In this document: positions 24,730-39,660 of the stretch, in pieces | Layout of the letters: each line of letters opens with the position of its first letter | Position numbering within the stretch: the first letter of the stretch is position 1 | Assembly (NCBI GenBank): GCA_034440635.1 | Contig: JAOTON010000978.1 | Location: 230,001-294,000, forward strand | DNA: 64,000 bases | Direction of reading: 5' to 3' | DNA from: Lepas anatifera | Lineage: Eukaryota; Arthropoda; Thecostraca; Lepadidae | The notes under the pieces: generated by a model | Databases searched by the model: none | Seen by the model: only the letters and a program-made list of their open reading frames with translations | What the model was told of the DNA's origin: nothing | Translations under genes and position numbers: made by a program

Positions 24730-25794
24730 CAGCTTGTTTTCTGTGCAAGGTCCAGCGACTTCCCACAGAACCTTTCTGCTTATAGCTCAGCTCTCCATCT
24801 ATGGCTTACAGCTGCAGCAGCAGTCTGCTCGCTAGGTGTGCATGTAATGAGCTGGTTTGGGATGTTAGTATGAATACTAAGGCGGTATTCTGTGAACGTT
24901 ATTCATCCCCAGTCAAATTTAGGAGCTTTGCGAATTAGATCAGGAATCAATTCAGCTATGTCCATATGCATGGTGCACTGGTCCTACCGGCTATCCAGCC
25001 AATGGCAACAAAAAAAGAAACGGTGGTGGCTCGCTGGGGCTACTGCTGGTGTTGGTTAGGGCTTATGTATCGCTTTCTGGATCGGTAATTATGCTGGGGC
25101 GAGCGGCGTCGGTGTTCCTACCGTCTGTCGACACGACATCTCTGACCGATTGGTCATCTCCCTGAGGCGGTTGTCGCTGCGCCTCGGGGATAACCAACAG
25201 CAACGCTGACAATTAACACTTCGGGGGAGGGGGGAGGGGCATACAGTGCGCTGATCCCGGCGGCTGTCCGGCCCTCAGCTGCAACGCCGCTCGGTCGCGG
25301 CATCAATCGCCAGATAAGGACATTGAAGTTGTCAAGTTTGTCGCCGAGCTGCTTTGATGTAGAAGCGGCTTAGTTGGCTCCGAACTGGCCGTGGGCCGTC
25401 CTTGACACTGTGCTTTGCCGAGCCTGGAGGGACCGACACGTGCTGGTTCTCCGACCCGACCCAGAAATACCACCCCGAACATACAGGTCTATAATATGTC
25501 CTAAACGTTGCTTATTCTCTTTATTTGTTTATTCTATGAATTGGAGTTTTCCCCAGCGTGGGGCCATTATTTCGGGGCGTGGCTGGGTGTCAGCCTGGGG
25601 CCAACATCGCCGTATCACGCGGCCAATAAATGGGATGGTTGAGCCGCACAGCTAACGATGAAGTGGTGCTAGGTCCCACTTTCCTCAGTCAAATGACTGT
25701 GAACGCATTCCAGGCTGTTCAGCGGGTCGTGATATAGCAGCTCGTTGCGATTGTTCTGCGAAAATGGGAACAGTGAGGCCTTGTTGCCATCGAC

Positions 25795-25796
<2 letters not shown>

Positions 25797-25862
<66 letters not shown>
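25797..25862. repeat. (AT)n microsatellite
   Basis: Uninterrupted TA alternation of about 66 bases. An Ile-Tyr open frame over it is spurious. Confidence 0.95.
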
Positions 25863-25864
<2 letters not shown>

Positions 25865-28800
25865 CCGAATTTATGGAATAGCTTTTGCGGTGTGATTCTT
25901 CCTCGGATGACGTTATTTCCTTTAATAAGCTGGTGGGTTGATGAGCTTCACTGCACGCCATGCCATGTTGGACGCAGCATTTACACACAGTTAGCTTGCT
26001 CTGTTTTGTTGAGGGATGCTAGGCGTTGGTAAATGGTTTAATTTTCTATGCATCGGCAATGAGCTCCTGTTTCTGGCTTCTGGCGGCCTCTGCAGGCTCA
26101 GCAGGCTTCTTGTGGACATCTCCATACTACAATGCTTGACTCAATGTCTGGGGTATGCCGTGCCTGGAGTAAGTATCCGCATTCCGGGGAGTCCTGGTGT
26201 CCACATCGAATCTTGCTTTCCGACGACGCCAACACATCCATAAGTTTGACATATTTGCGAGCAATGCATGTCAACTAGATGGCTCTATGCTCTAATCAGA
26301 GAAGTTTTGACACTGTGGGCTCAGCTATATTTTCAGTTGTATTGTGTTTGTTCCTGGGAGTTTTCGTCCATACAAATCGTTCAAGGAACTCGGGCCTTTG
26401 CTGCAAGCTGTTCATGCCTGCTTTATCTTTCTCAATGAACCTGCTTATTTTCGAAGATTTAACAAGTTTGCCAATCTGATTCGTTTTGCTCTTGTTGGAA
26501 GTCTCATCCCTCGTGACTTCCATCTACTAAGGGCAATTATGGACTTTGAAGGGAGAAGTTGTTCTCTTTGTCGCAGTGATTAAGTTATTGTGTGCCATGT
26601 GTTTTAAGAAAGTCTTCCTACTGGAAGCGAACGTTTATTGACTCTAGTCCTGTAGTCCCTAAAATGTCTACTTCCTCTGTCGTTGCTTTCCGTAGTGCAA
26701 TTCATCTTGCGTCGGCTAATGACATTATTGGGGTGGTAGTTTGTCGGCCTTTTTCTCGAGAGCGGACAGGAGAGAAATGCCGCGGTGTTTCATGACCCGC
26801 CGTGGGATAAATCCCTGGTTGTCCGCTGGCCACGGCCATCTGTCTGCGATGTGACGTCACCAGACGAAATCATCACACCGCCGCCGGCCATCAGTCTTCA
26901 TGCGCCGAAAAAGCTGTTTCTTCTCATTCCAGCTGATGAGAAATCGTCCACCTCAGCCCTGCGCGATAATCTTGGTTCCTGTGTGGAGCTGCTGTGATGC
27001 CTGCTAAGCTACACTTTGCATGCCTTGGTCTAAGCTTGTGAATAAACTATTTCCGAGAAGGGTTTTGTGATGTTTTTCCCACGTTCTTCCATTTGTAATC
27101 AATCATCTATGACCTTTCCAGATATGTCAATGGTGCAGAATTGTATCGGTGCTCTTTGTCTAAAAGTATGCAGCAAAGCCATCCGTTGAATGGCTTGTTC
27201 AGTGTGTTCAGAAATGTCCCCGTGACCTTTGATAGATGATGTAAAAAGAGGATGCCGAGTGTTCCCTCCTGATCATCGAAATGCATGACAGCGGCTGGCT
27301 TTTTAGGAGCGGCTCATTTATCTTCGGTAATAATGCGCGAACTTTGACGCGCCGGCTAGTGCTCTTATGCGCCATTGTAGTGGGTGTCCACCATGAATTC
27401 TCGGGAGATTTAATTGCCCAGAAAGCTCTTACGAATGATCGGAAAACGATGTAATGCCTCATAAAAAGCCTGATAAAAATACGACATAAGGTGGGAAAAA
27501 ATAGCAGAATAGAAGCCGTGTCTCACTTGGTTCGTCATCGGCTTTTGGCACAATGTATTTGTAGACTCGGTTGGCCCCTGTTACCATCAATCGGGGAGGG
27601 GGTTGTTCCTTCTCATGTGCCTGAATTTAGCGCCGATAAGTGGTAAATTTGTACATACAGTACGGTGCGGTGGCTCCCTTTTTGTGTACACAATAACTAC
27701 ACCAACATCGGCTTCGTGTCCCGATGGTGAGCTTACGTCACCTGGTAAAGTCACAACATTTCTGTGAAATACCATGCACGCTGGAGCTATCATTGTGAAA
27801 AAACGGAGGCTTCTAGGTTATTCGCAATTGTATATCAGTGGTCGCAGACAGGAGCTAAAAAACAAAAACAGAATACACACCTAGATGGGTTGAATACAGC
27901 TACAGAGAAAAAATATCATGTCTGGTATCCGGAGGAGTTTTTGTTCACCATTCCAGCAAATAGTGTGGACTTAAATGAAAATTGTATTTGGCTTGAGCCT
28001 GACATGGTCATATGTCGAGTGCTAGTTCCAACCAATTGGTATTTCCTCAAAGCACAAAGAAATGGGTTTCCAATGACATCCATTTGTTTCAATCAGATTA
28101 CCGAAACATTGGTCACGTGTGGTTTGGTGTAGTCCGAGTTCATAGTTCACATCCGGTAGCAGGACTATGCACGATACTCGGGAATATTCGCCACTTCCCT
28201 GGTGCTGCGACTAGCGCCGCTGTCTCAGGAAGCCGGACCGGCCGCCGAGTGCGGCCGCTGCCTCTGCGGCACTGGCACCCTCCCGCCATTTGTCCTGGTG
28301 TTGTCCTGCTGCCCTGGTGACGGTATCTGCCGACGTTGCGTCGCTGGCGTCTGAGGATAAAGGGGTCGCCCTGCTGATCGTTACCTCGCCAGCGCGGACG
28401 GCCTCTGGCCCGGTGGGACTGCTGGCAGCCACCGGACCACCGCCGCGACTGGCCGGTCCGGTGGTGTCATCGCTCTTTGATACAAGACTGCTGTCCTTAC
28501 TCTTTGATCACCGGCAAGCGGCTGCTGTTTGAAGAAATAACGTTAGTTGTTACATCCATGTTTCTCATTAAAGCATTCACGGAACCAGCTACATTAGTTG
28601 TTTTTCGTTACGTCTCAACTTGTCTTCTTTTGTGTACATAATTGGACTGATTTTTCCTAACGCGTGCCTGTACGTGTGTGCGGACTGACAACGCTCGGAA
28701 CCATCGATCCATGATTGTACAGTGGACCGGTGGTCTGTGTAGCCGATTACTTCGCACCCTGAATCGAAACTGAAGTTTTGTAGCCGAGGAATCGGTCGGT

Positions 28801-29944
28801 GGACTGATTGCAACAGGGTGAAGCAGTGCTGCTTTGCACCCTGAGAGCAACATACAAATTGATATACTGACTCAAATGTCTTAAGGCTGAAGTAATTCAT
28901 GCAAGATAAGTGTCACGTTTGCGATAGGCGCTATTGCTTATCGAGCCAGCTTCTCCTTCACCAGATCTCATCTTGGCCATAAGAATGTGTGAAAGAGACG
29001 GGTAAAACAAAGTCTTGTTCTGGCTGCCTTTGTTTTTGTGATCGCGATATTGTGGACGTGGACATATCGCTGTTCCAACGCAATATCTTTTTACATCGTC
29101 CTTAAACTGCGGACCCGTCTGTAAGATAAACCGCATGCTCGCTGCCGTGGAATTAGAGGAGCGCCCTGTCGGCGCCGGTGTTTTTCACGGTGCCGGGCGC
29201 GCCGTCGGCGGCGACGGGGCCGTGTTTTCGCTGAACGCCGCGCCGCTTCTGTTGCACCCCGATGACTGGTTCAGTGCGCCCGTCGCGCCGGTGCGAAATG
29301 GCGGCTGCGTGTAATAACTGGGCCCCGGAGGGCTCTGATGAGTGAGCGAGGCAGTTGAGCGTTTAGAGGAGACGGGGTGGCCGCCGACGTGGAGGAAGCT
29401 GCATCCGAGGATAACGTTAGAGTGAAGTTCATGAGATAAAGTGCTTTGTAAATGAGCCCATAAATTGTAATGTGGTAACCTCGGCAGGCGCTTTGTAGGG
29501 TACCGCATATTTGGTCGGAACTCTTAAATCTAGTAACGTCTGGTTTTCAAAGGTTGGGAGGTACAAGATCACTTATAGTTGAATTCTTACAGCTGAAAAG
29601 TGCAATGGGTGAAATTAGTTAATTTTTCTGTTTTCGCCAGTCCCGACCCTAGGCTGCCCCATGAACTTGAAGGTCCAAGAAAATGGCAGTGGTGACAGGA
29701 CTTCTCATGAGAAAGGTTATTCATAGGTTGTATCATTTGTGCTGGTCTCTTGTGCGTTTCAAGAGAGATACCTATACAAGGTTTTGAGCTCTTTCTTTCT
29801 CCTGACGTTTTTCAGCGTATTTTTTTAGCTTTTTTCTCTTCGTTGTATGGTGGCAAATTTTTTTTTACAGCACTTCATTGTGTCCTGAGCTTCCACTGCC
29901 CGTCTATTTTAGCTTCTCATGCTTCATGACTAGATTTAGAAGCT

Positions 29945-31899
29945 CTATGGAGCAGAATTGTGCGTTTCAGAATTTTCTTGAGTCGACTCAACTCAACTCA
30001 AGTGCTGAGAGCGGTTGACTCAACTCCGACTCAACTAATGATCAAGAGTTCAGTGAGTCGACTCAACTCCGACTCAAGGCTAAATTCATTTGACTCAACT
30101 CTGATTCAACTCACGACTCAACTCAACTCAAACTTCGACTCGTTTTCAAAATAAAATAAATAAGTGATAAATACATTTTTTAATTAAGAAACAAATCAAT
30201 AAACCAGTAAAAAACAAGCTGTTCAGAAAGTATGACATGAAGCGGAAGATTAATAGAAGCAAAATTAATTAATTTGCATTCAAACATTGGTTAACAATTA
30301 GCCAGCAACCATGACTTTTTAATTCTTCCAGACTGTCACTTCCCAAAAAGCTACCACATGTTGCAATTATTTCTAAAAGGAGCATTGCATATGAAAATAG
30401 GTAAATGAAATGGAAAGGAACCTAAAAGGGCTAAGTTTACACCAACGCAGGCAAAAATTTAGCCTCCATACTGTCAAAAAGGTCCAAGCTAAAAAAGCAT
30501 GATATAAACTGTATTTGTAGGGATGGTATAGGTATGAATGAAAGTGCTTTAAGACACATAACCTCAAGGGCCTGGTGTAATAACTAGGTATTGTTGATAC
30601 CGAGGCATTACAACTAGGTATTGATGGTATAGGTATTGTTTTTTCTGTTAAAGGACGATGCTAGGTAATTTTTATAAATTGAACATTACTATGCCATGAG
30701 TTTAATCAAAGGTTAAGCAATAATTACTAGAGTAACTAGTTGCAATTGCTAATTCTAAGAACTACAGCAAACCCTAAGAAAAAGTATACCATATATGACA
30801 AAGGACAATAGAAACGGAAATTTATCAACGTGTTGGATTTTAATATATTCATATTTTAAACCCAATCCATTTTTTAGCTTGAGAACCTCAATACAGTTAC
30901 ATACCTATCGCTCTTCAAAATTGGAGCACGATTTCATAGACAATTTATAATGTATAGCTTTTTAAATAAAACACGGACGCCAGGCGAGGGTCTCTGATCA
31001 GACAAAACCAGTAGCATGAAATAATTCCTCTAATTCTTCTGATACGTCTCAACATTTCTGTCCAATCAGGGGTCCAATTTTGTATGCTAATAGCAGTATC
31101 TGCTTTTAATGGGAAAAATTAAAAGGCGGCGGAGAGCGATTTAGGACAAAAGAAACAATATAAATATAGGTATACAAATATTTGCATGGCTTTACAATTA
31201 TCACGTGACGTTTACAATTTTTGCCCTGAGGCTAGTTGCTTGAACCTATAGTCGGTTGAATTTGTTCTTTAAAGACAGCAATGACGCACACACTATTTCA
31301 GACGAGAACCACTGACGACAACAATCAGCGACGACGACCACGAGTTTTATAAGTGGCGTGTGTTGTTGGAGTGGTTGAAGTAAAAAGTAATGTTAAATAT
31401 TGAAGATGAGAGGTTTTTGAGAGATTTGAAATGTATTTTGTGGTACGTTCCACCACTTCAAATGTTTAAGACAAGGCCAGTGATGGGAACCTGTTACATT
31501 TTTCGTATATGTATTACTTGTTCCTAGGATTTCTTCAGACCGGATGGGCCTTTAAAGTAGAATTGAACCATATAATCTTTGATATATTGAAACAAATTGA
31601 AACGTTGATTTAAACAAGTGAAATTCTGGAGGAAAAGGAATTTAAAGGAGGTTAAAGAGGTTTGCAAGGTAGGCAAATTCAAACACTTGTAATTGACATG
31701 TTTACCTGTTAAGCCAACTTTTTCGCCAACTCATTTGACTCGCTGTCTTCACAACTCAACTCATTGACGTGTTGTAAACCGACTCGACTCAACTCACTAG
31801 TCAAATTTTTCGACTCAACTCAACTCAACTCAGAGTCAAATGAGTTGGAATTTGAGTTAAACTTGATTCTGACTCGGAGTCACCAACTCTGCTATGGAG
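29945..31899. mobile_element. hAT-like non-autonomous element with 8-bp duplication
   Basis: Exact 8-bp direct repeats CTATGGAG occur at 29945-29952 and 31892-31899. The enclosed 1939 bp begins CAGAATTGTG and ends with the complement of CAGAGTTGGTG, an imperfect inverted terminal repeat. Both subterminal zones (about 29978-30140 and 31727-31880) are packed with the 10-mer GACTCAACTC and variants in both orientations. The AT-rich middle has no long open frame. 8-bp duplications, short CAGA... ends and many subterminal short motifs that bind transposase are hAT features. No transposase is seen here. Confidence 0.8.
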
Positions 31900-32086
31900 T
31901 GGGGGTGCGGTAGTGGAATGGTCAGCACAGCTGGCTTCCACGTAGCTGAACCGAGATCAAAGCCCGACGGCTTCCCTGAACAAGGAGCAGGCTGACCCCT
32001 GAGAAACCCTTCAAAGAGGGAAAGAGTTGGCGACGCCATTTGACCCTGGCGGTTGGTGCGTCGATAGGCCCCAATAATGATTATTA
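31900..32086 (+). mobile_element. SINE family S, near full-length copy
   Basis: tRNA-like head GGGGGTGCGGTAGTGGAATG with an A-box-like TAGTGGAATGG (31911-31921) and a diverged B box GAGATCAAAGCCC (31953-31965). It is followed by the shared body (GAGTTGGCGACGCCATTTGA at about 32026-32045, GGTGCGTCGATAGGCCCC) and an AAT-rich tail. It abuts the right target duplication of the hAT-like element. I found no clear flanking direct repeat of its own. Confidence 0.8.
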
Positions 32087-32693
32087 GAAGTTGCAGGAAA
32101 CGTGCGTTCAGAGAACGCACGTTTCCAGCTGGCTTTCAAGCATTGATACGGTCTTTGTGGTTTGGTGTACTCCAGAAACTAGATTGAAAGTTTGTGAGAA
32201 CATTTTTTGCACCATGGTTATTGATATCAACCTAACCTTGTCCGCAGGGCCGTCTATCCAGCCACGCAGGCCAGAAATCAATGTCTGTGGGAAACATCGC
32301 ACAGGACTTGTTGGGTCTTATACGGTATACAATCGTGGACTAATGGATCATATTGGAGGCATGATCAGCGAATCAATGGTCGGTGGTGTCTTGGTGAGAG
32401 AGGCAAAAATAATTCCCTGTATAGAGAATTTATGAACGTCTCACTGGATTGTGCAGGATTTGTTTTTGTCCTCTAGACATGTATAGACATTCTAATCAGA
32501 ATGTCCAGACTTTGGCACACCTCCAAAGTCGCAGTAGAGGGTTCGCAATCTGTTGTGTGGACGTCTCCGAACAATTTCCAGGAAAGCTTGCTAAAAGCTC
32601 AATTGCTTTTTGTGTATGAGTGTTTCTGAGTCCCCTACGGTCCAACATTCTTCGTATCCATCCTTAACCATCTAATGTGATTTTTTTTCATTT

Positions 32694-33365
<672 letters not shown>

Positions 33366-36300
33366 CGTGGCGATGCCTGCTTCGCTGCCGTGGTGTATGG
33401 GAAGCCGATGCTGGAGCCGAAGGTGGGCGCTGGAGAGGCCCAGTACTGAGTATGAGCGCATGATCTCATTTGGAGTGCCATGGTGGCTCTGAGCCTCCTC
33501 CATTGCCTTCGGTCGATACGGCCCATAGCTCCAGGGGAAGGCTGTGTATGGTTGCATGCTAGCGTGAGAACCATTTGTGTCCGACGGCGGTGGAAGCGTT
33601 CTCGCCCAAAGCGTCCGCAGGCTTCGACAGGAGTGGCTGCTATTGTTCATGCTACATCGTTAGGTGCCGGCTGTGTTTGTTCTGTTGTTTGTCGTGTGGT
33701 CCCATGGCTTGCGTGCTGCACGGAGCGACATGACAGCTGTACGCATCCGCCGGTCATAGGCGGATCTAGGGAGGCAAAAGGTGGAAAGTTGACCCCGCCG
33801 GAAGAAGCAAGCTCCCCTCCCCACATCCACGCTTTGGGAGGCAATCTGACAAAAAGTGTGTCGCGGCAAGGTGCGCTAGTGTGTTTCCTTTTATTTATTT
33901 GGCTCTATTGTACGACACACTCTCTCCATCTCTTGAGGGCTTTCACATTTACTTTCTATGACGTGAGATCATTTCTTTGTTATGTTAAAAGAAAAATCGG
34001 AAAGCTGTCGGCAAGGCGGGCTCGAGCTAACGGTGCACCGAAATCATAAAGATTCGGTTTTAGATTGGTTACTTCTCTGTCATGGTCGGGTTGAATGTTC
34101 ATTCAGAATGTTGAATGAATGAATCAATGAATGTTCATTGTCCCCTCGCTTTTTGGCTGGTGAGAGTGTCAGAGCTGCATTATCGTCAAAAAGACCATAG
34201 GAAAGTAATGAGGTTGGAATCCTGAAAAGATACTGTGCCGGCCGACTTAGAAACTGCATAGGCACACAGGAGAGCAGCGTATGCAAACGATTTTGAGAAT
34301 AACACGTGTTCGGGGCGCTGGCGGTGGCCGGAGACTCTCAAATCTGCGCTGCATTATATCAAGACTGCATTGGTGTGCACGAGGGTAATCAGGTTTTCAC
34401 CCATAAACAAATTGTAGGGTCTGGAATTAAACTAGTGCCGTATCGGACTCCGGTACTTTGTGACCAGATCGCTGCCCCGCCGGATAGGGATAGATCACCG
34501 GCGCCTTGGCAAGCATCTCTTTCCACATTTTGAGTCTTCTTGGTCATCAAGGACTCATGCTGTTGTTGGAAATGGAGAGGGGATACTCTCTTCGTATAGA
34601 CCTTGCGAAACGCTTCCCTTTGCTTTAATTGTTCTAAACAGGAGTGCGATTTGAGCCCGTGAAGGTGAAACACAAAGACCAAACATGTATTTTTAAGACG
34701 ATCTCACATTGTGCCAGTTGCGAAGTGCCAGCCACGCGTGAGAACATGGATTGCACTTCACTTTGGCCCTGACCAGTGAGACCGGGCTGCAGCGATCTAT
34801 GCTGGGTGACGTTGGCGGTTGACATTGCCGAGCTGTGATTAGTGCGTTGGCGCACCACGTCACTGACCTGAGGTCGTTCCGCGGGTGGTGCTCGCTTGTG
34901 GTCTCCAGTTGGTGTCCCGTCTCATGCTATTGTTTTTGGCGATCTCACATAACCTCTTCAGCTGCCGTATCGGTCAGAGGTCTGCTACGCGCGACGTTCT
35001 CAGCTGGTGCTGGTGTTTGCCACGAGCTGAAGGCTACGGAGGCTCTAAGCGATACTGTTGCGGAAATATCGAGCTTCCGGTCAGTACTGCAGAATCGTCT
35101 GTGGACTCTGGGGACGATCTTCCTGTGATTGATATGTGCCTGAAAATACTGTTCGTGCACTTTGCTAGACTAGACAGGGGTATGTTTGTTCGCAGAAAAC
35201 GTGCCGCCCCAGATGAATGGCTTAGAGATGCTTGCGAGGCGATTAATCCTTAAAAGTTCCCCGAACTTTAGCTCGTCTTGGGTTTTACTCTGCCAATATT
35301 ATGTGGCTCCTTCAGCATAGATTTAAGTTTGAAACTATTTTCCTCTCCTTGCGTCCGTACTTAATTTGATGCTTGAACTGACCACGGCCCTGGGTCTGAA
35401 GTGTGGATTTGTGAACATCATTGGAGGCGCCCAATGTTGAGGAAAGAAAAATATAATGACTGCCATATGAAGGAAGATAGCATGATATTATTTTTATTTT
35501 ATCTTTCACACACTCCTTTTGAATCCTGAAAATGATGGAAATAAAACTTAAACTGTATTTTAACACTAGCTCAATATTTCATCCCGGGTGCCCGGACAGC
35601 CCCAAAGAGATATAATTTTACAGTCCTGCATTGTACCGCTCATTAAAATCCACGCAACAACCCAGTACTGCTCTATTTAGAGACCGTTCAGCCACCGTTA
35701 CCGCTGACATGTGCGTCTATAAGTTTCCAATTATGTTTTAAACATTTTGAACATACTAGAAAAACCAGCGTTAAAAACTGTCGCCGCTCGAAATGATTTA
35801 ATTAACGTTGCTTGATGCTTTATCTTTGTCCTCTGACATCCTCGTATCAAAATCATTGTCGCTGTATTGTTTCGGTCAGTACAGAAATCTTGGCCGGAAA
35901 AATCAACATCTACAAAAAAATCGCCATGATTCACCCTTTCATTACTTGCTTCTACTTGTAAGGCCACCTTCTGCCTCAATTCCACCGAATTAGGTTTAAT
36001 GCGAATGCTGATTGTTGAACGTCTTGCTCTAACAACGGTACATAACTTTTCATAACTAATTGTGATAATAAAGAATAACTAACTAGGAACGGTGACTTCA
36101 CCCAGGAGATTAATAGCTGAGTATTTTAGCATACAAACCGATTTTTATAGGCCTAAGGATAGAAGGTCGGACAATCACGGTTAGACGGCCGTGCACAGTG
36201 GCTTCTGGCGGCCGGGAGGCCGAGTGGCGGCGACATCGAAAGGATGTGGTAACTGGTAGGGAAATGGCGCATGCTAAAGGAATACAGTGATGTTCATGCC

Positions 36301-36799
36301 ATTGAAATTTGCATACTTATCAGTTAATTCCCTCGGTCATCTTGTGATTTGCCTTGGACCCTCCTCGCTTACACGATCAGAACTACTTATCTCTCCGCCT
36401 CAAATTGTTATTTTAGCATTCTAAACTTCTAGTGTTGCTTACGCATGAAATATAAGATAGGTGAGTATGTCACATGCACTGTGTGTGTTGTATTACTAAC
36501 AAGTGTGTCAATTTAAAAAAAAAGTATTGAAAAGCTGCATCATCTACCTTGATGCCGAAAAAATACTATGTACTCGAAATCGGTGCCTGCAATTTTTTTC
36601 TTCAAGCATACTCATATACCGAACTTGTTTCATGAGCTCGCGCTCAGGTTTTTCCAGTGTTGTCGGCACTGCACATTGCACAAACACCTAACCCTCATAT
36701 CTGCCCACGTGCACAAAATGTCCCCTCCACCGGTCCCCTTCCCTCAGTCCGACACCGGGCACAACGACCACCATTTTCAACATCACATATGTAGATTCA

Positions 36800-36905
36800 A
36801 GTATTACAATCCGCCCGCGACCCCTCCCCACCGAGGCTTGAACTCGGCGTCAGCGACGCCCAGCGTGACCTCTAACCTCTGAGCCCCGCGGCCAAGCGGC
36901 ACCTA
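36800..36905 (-). mobile_element. tRNA-like element, possible second SINE family
   Basis: The - strand has an A-box-like GGCTCAGAGGTTAG (36872-36885), then, about 40 bases on, a B-box-like GAGTTCAAGCCTC (36833-36845), then GGTGGGGAGGGG. Spacing and boxes match a tRNA-derived RNA polymerase III promoter. A clean cloverleaf acceptor stem is not evident, so a functional tRNA is unlikely. No second copy occurs in this window, so a family cannot be shown. Confidence 0.4.
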
Positions 36906-39660
36906 GTGGATGGCGGCCGCTGATTGGTGGAGGTGTGCTCACTTGTATTGCGAGAAATACAGCGGATATTTCTCCATGAAAATGATCGAGCTTTAAGCCA
37001 TGAACGAGGAGAAGTATTAGCATTATGTTTTTCAACCATTTCTAGCCATACCTCACTCTCTACCACCATCCGAAGCGGATCTTCGGTATAGGTGAGACGG
37101 CGGCAGTCAGCACAGGCTAGCCGGCGGCCGAGTTCGCTGAAGTCGGGAGTGTCGCGATGGGCTTCTGCTGAGTGGAGAGGATTGGGGCCCGGTCCAAAGG
37201 TAACCGAGGAAAGGAGAAGGCCTTCATAAATATAAAACTTAACCGTCGGACGAGTTATAGAGAGAGAGGACTAATAGGGAGCGCTGCCGAAGTACCGCCA
37301 GATAATATACAAGAAGAGGGAAACACGTCCTGCTTTGCTCCGTGTTGGATAGTGAAAAGGTACAAAGTCTAATCCGAGACTCAAAACATCATCGATGTTT
37401 ATTGTCCATTATATCTGAGGATTTCCGTTGTTTGGTAGAATTTTTAAGTTGTAGGTCAGATGCAGAATGCCCTTGACAACTCTGTGGAACAGGTATTTGT
37501 TGATAATTTACTCTATTTACACACTTTATAAGGACTTTGCTTCACCTTTTGGTGGGGGTGCCAAAATCACCAGTAGGGCTCCCCAGCACATCATTGGGGG
37601 TGCCGGGAAACCCCTAAAGAGATAGAAATGCACACCCCTGGCCCTGGCTCCAGCCCCCGAGGTCGACACTTCTCCCGGACTGCGTCTTCCTCTGAACTTT
37701 GCAGCTTGTAGCTGTCTTCCGTTTTTGAACTGCATGGACCCCTGGGAATCCCCGGTGCAGGTATTTCCTTATGCATGTCTTGAGAACGTGGTTGTTGTTC
37801 CCGGTAATTTAATTTGGTGGTGGGTTGTTTTGAGACGGTCTAGACGGCATTTTCCCGAGAGAAATACGATTACTCGGGTTGTAGTATAGAACTATTTGGT
37901 TAAAGTAAACATTTTGAGTATTTTGCTGGAGTCTTTATTTTGGTATTATTTGCCATCTAGTGGCATCCTACATGGTTCTTTATGCCCGTAAAGAACAATG
38001 CAATTGTTTCTCTGTAAGCTCCAGTGTCTTAATGCCATATTAAAGTCCTTTTACCTCGTGATGGGATACGGTTTACATATGTATGTAGTGGGCTGTTTGT
38101 GCTGGGTAGGATATTTCGTTGGGCCTTGTTTTTCTGTTCCGGGAGCTGGCAGCCCTCCGTCGGTGGCAATCTCTGTGTAGATTCGATGAATATTGGATGA
38201 AGATTTGAGATTGCAGAGGGGATAATGACATTATTTGATTCAAATCGAAGTGTGGGGCTATTGTTCGGTAAAGTAGCTGAGGCTTACATTTCGCGGTTTG
38301 ATCACCGGCAGATCTAGCCACCGCTGCCAATTTACCAGACATGTGTGGAAAATGGAGCTTAATTGTAGGAAAGGCGGATAATATATGTCGCCCCCAATGA
38401 TATTCGCATGCATTTGGATGGGACATTGGCAACCAGTGAGCTGACATTGGTTGCAGGCGCTCCATACCCCTCGTGGATCCGCCATTGAGCAGATTCACTC
38501 ATCTTATGCTTGAGCTGCTATGAATGGAGCCAGACTGTGCCAGCTTATCAGCTTCGGTGCCGCCGACGCCATGCTGGAGTTAAAAGCAGCCTCCTCACGC
38601 CAGCGCTATAGCGGCGCTCCGCTCTGCCGGGGTGTGGCGGCAAAACACACCGCCCGTGTCTCGTATCATCTCTGCCTTTTTCTGTTTTTGTTTTTTCAGC
38701 CACTGTGTGAACTAAACCTGGCTTTTATGCTGGCCAGAAGCCGTGATTTCGAGCTCGCAGTTGTAAATGCCCTTGGACTCTGCTACCTTTGGTGTTGGCC
38801 CGTCGGGGAAACTGGTGCTCTGCCGTCCATCTGGGCCCGCCGCAGCTTCCTTCTCTATTTGAACGGGTTTGGGCCGACTGGAGGCGCCGATCGTTGCCGG
38901 CTCGCCATTCTGCTCTGCGGGCTCTCCGATCGGATTTGGGCCGCGCCCGGCCGCCAGATTGATCCCGGGGCTAAACCGCGCCGAGCGGGGATTGTACCGC
39001 CTCGGGCGTCGGCCGCCGTGGCTGGGTTTACGCAGAGCAATACTCGCCTGGCGCCATGGCATCGGGGTAAACAGAAGCCGAGGCCTGATTTCCGCCATAA
39101 TGCAGGCCCGAATAGTGCCATGGGGACCCTGGCCCGCCATTGTCACCAAGCTGCTGATATTCGTGGCAGCGTTTCTTGTTTAAACATTTGCTCTCCTGGA
39201 GGAGTCCGAGTGATCCACAGGATGCCTCGGTTGGATGATTTTTTTCTGCTGGTTTTTAAACGCTGGGTTGAGAAGCATTGCTTTTAAATGCTGAAATAAT
39301 TGTTGTTCGAGTCATGTATTTTGTAATATTTCCTTGCTTTTTAATTGTATTATTCATCATTTATAAGAGGATACCTTTGATGTATCATTATTATAATTCT
39401 GCCTTTTTATTTGTTGATTGCGCTGTTTTTTTAACTTATATACTTCTTAAACATGAATAACTCGTTTTGTTGACGGCTTGTGTGGTGTAAAATGGCTGCA
39501 CCCTGCGTGATTATCTCTAATATTGCCGTACGCCCGTAAGGTGTTGCGAATACATGCTCTCCCTCTGGGTTTTTTTCGCAGATAGCCAAGAAGGATGGCA
39601 TGCAGCGCCGTCGTACTTGGCATAACTATTGATTGGTTTTTACAACTTCTGATAAATTTT

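Noticed and set aside
36800..36905. Functional tRNA gene
   Set aside because: A and B box-like words are present, but I could not pair a proper acceptor stem or place a clear anticodon loop; kept only as a tRNA-like element.
38520..39287. 255-residue open frame on + with overlapping frames on -
   Set aside because: GC-rich sequence with few stops on both strands; no recognisable domain or splice support. An undetected exon cannot be excluded.
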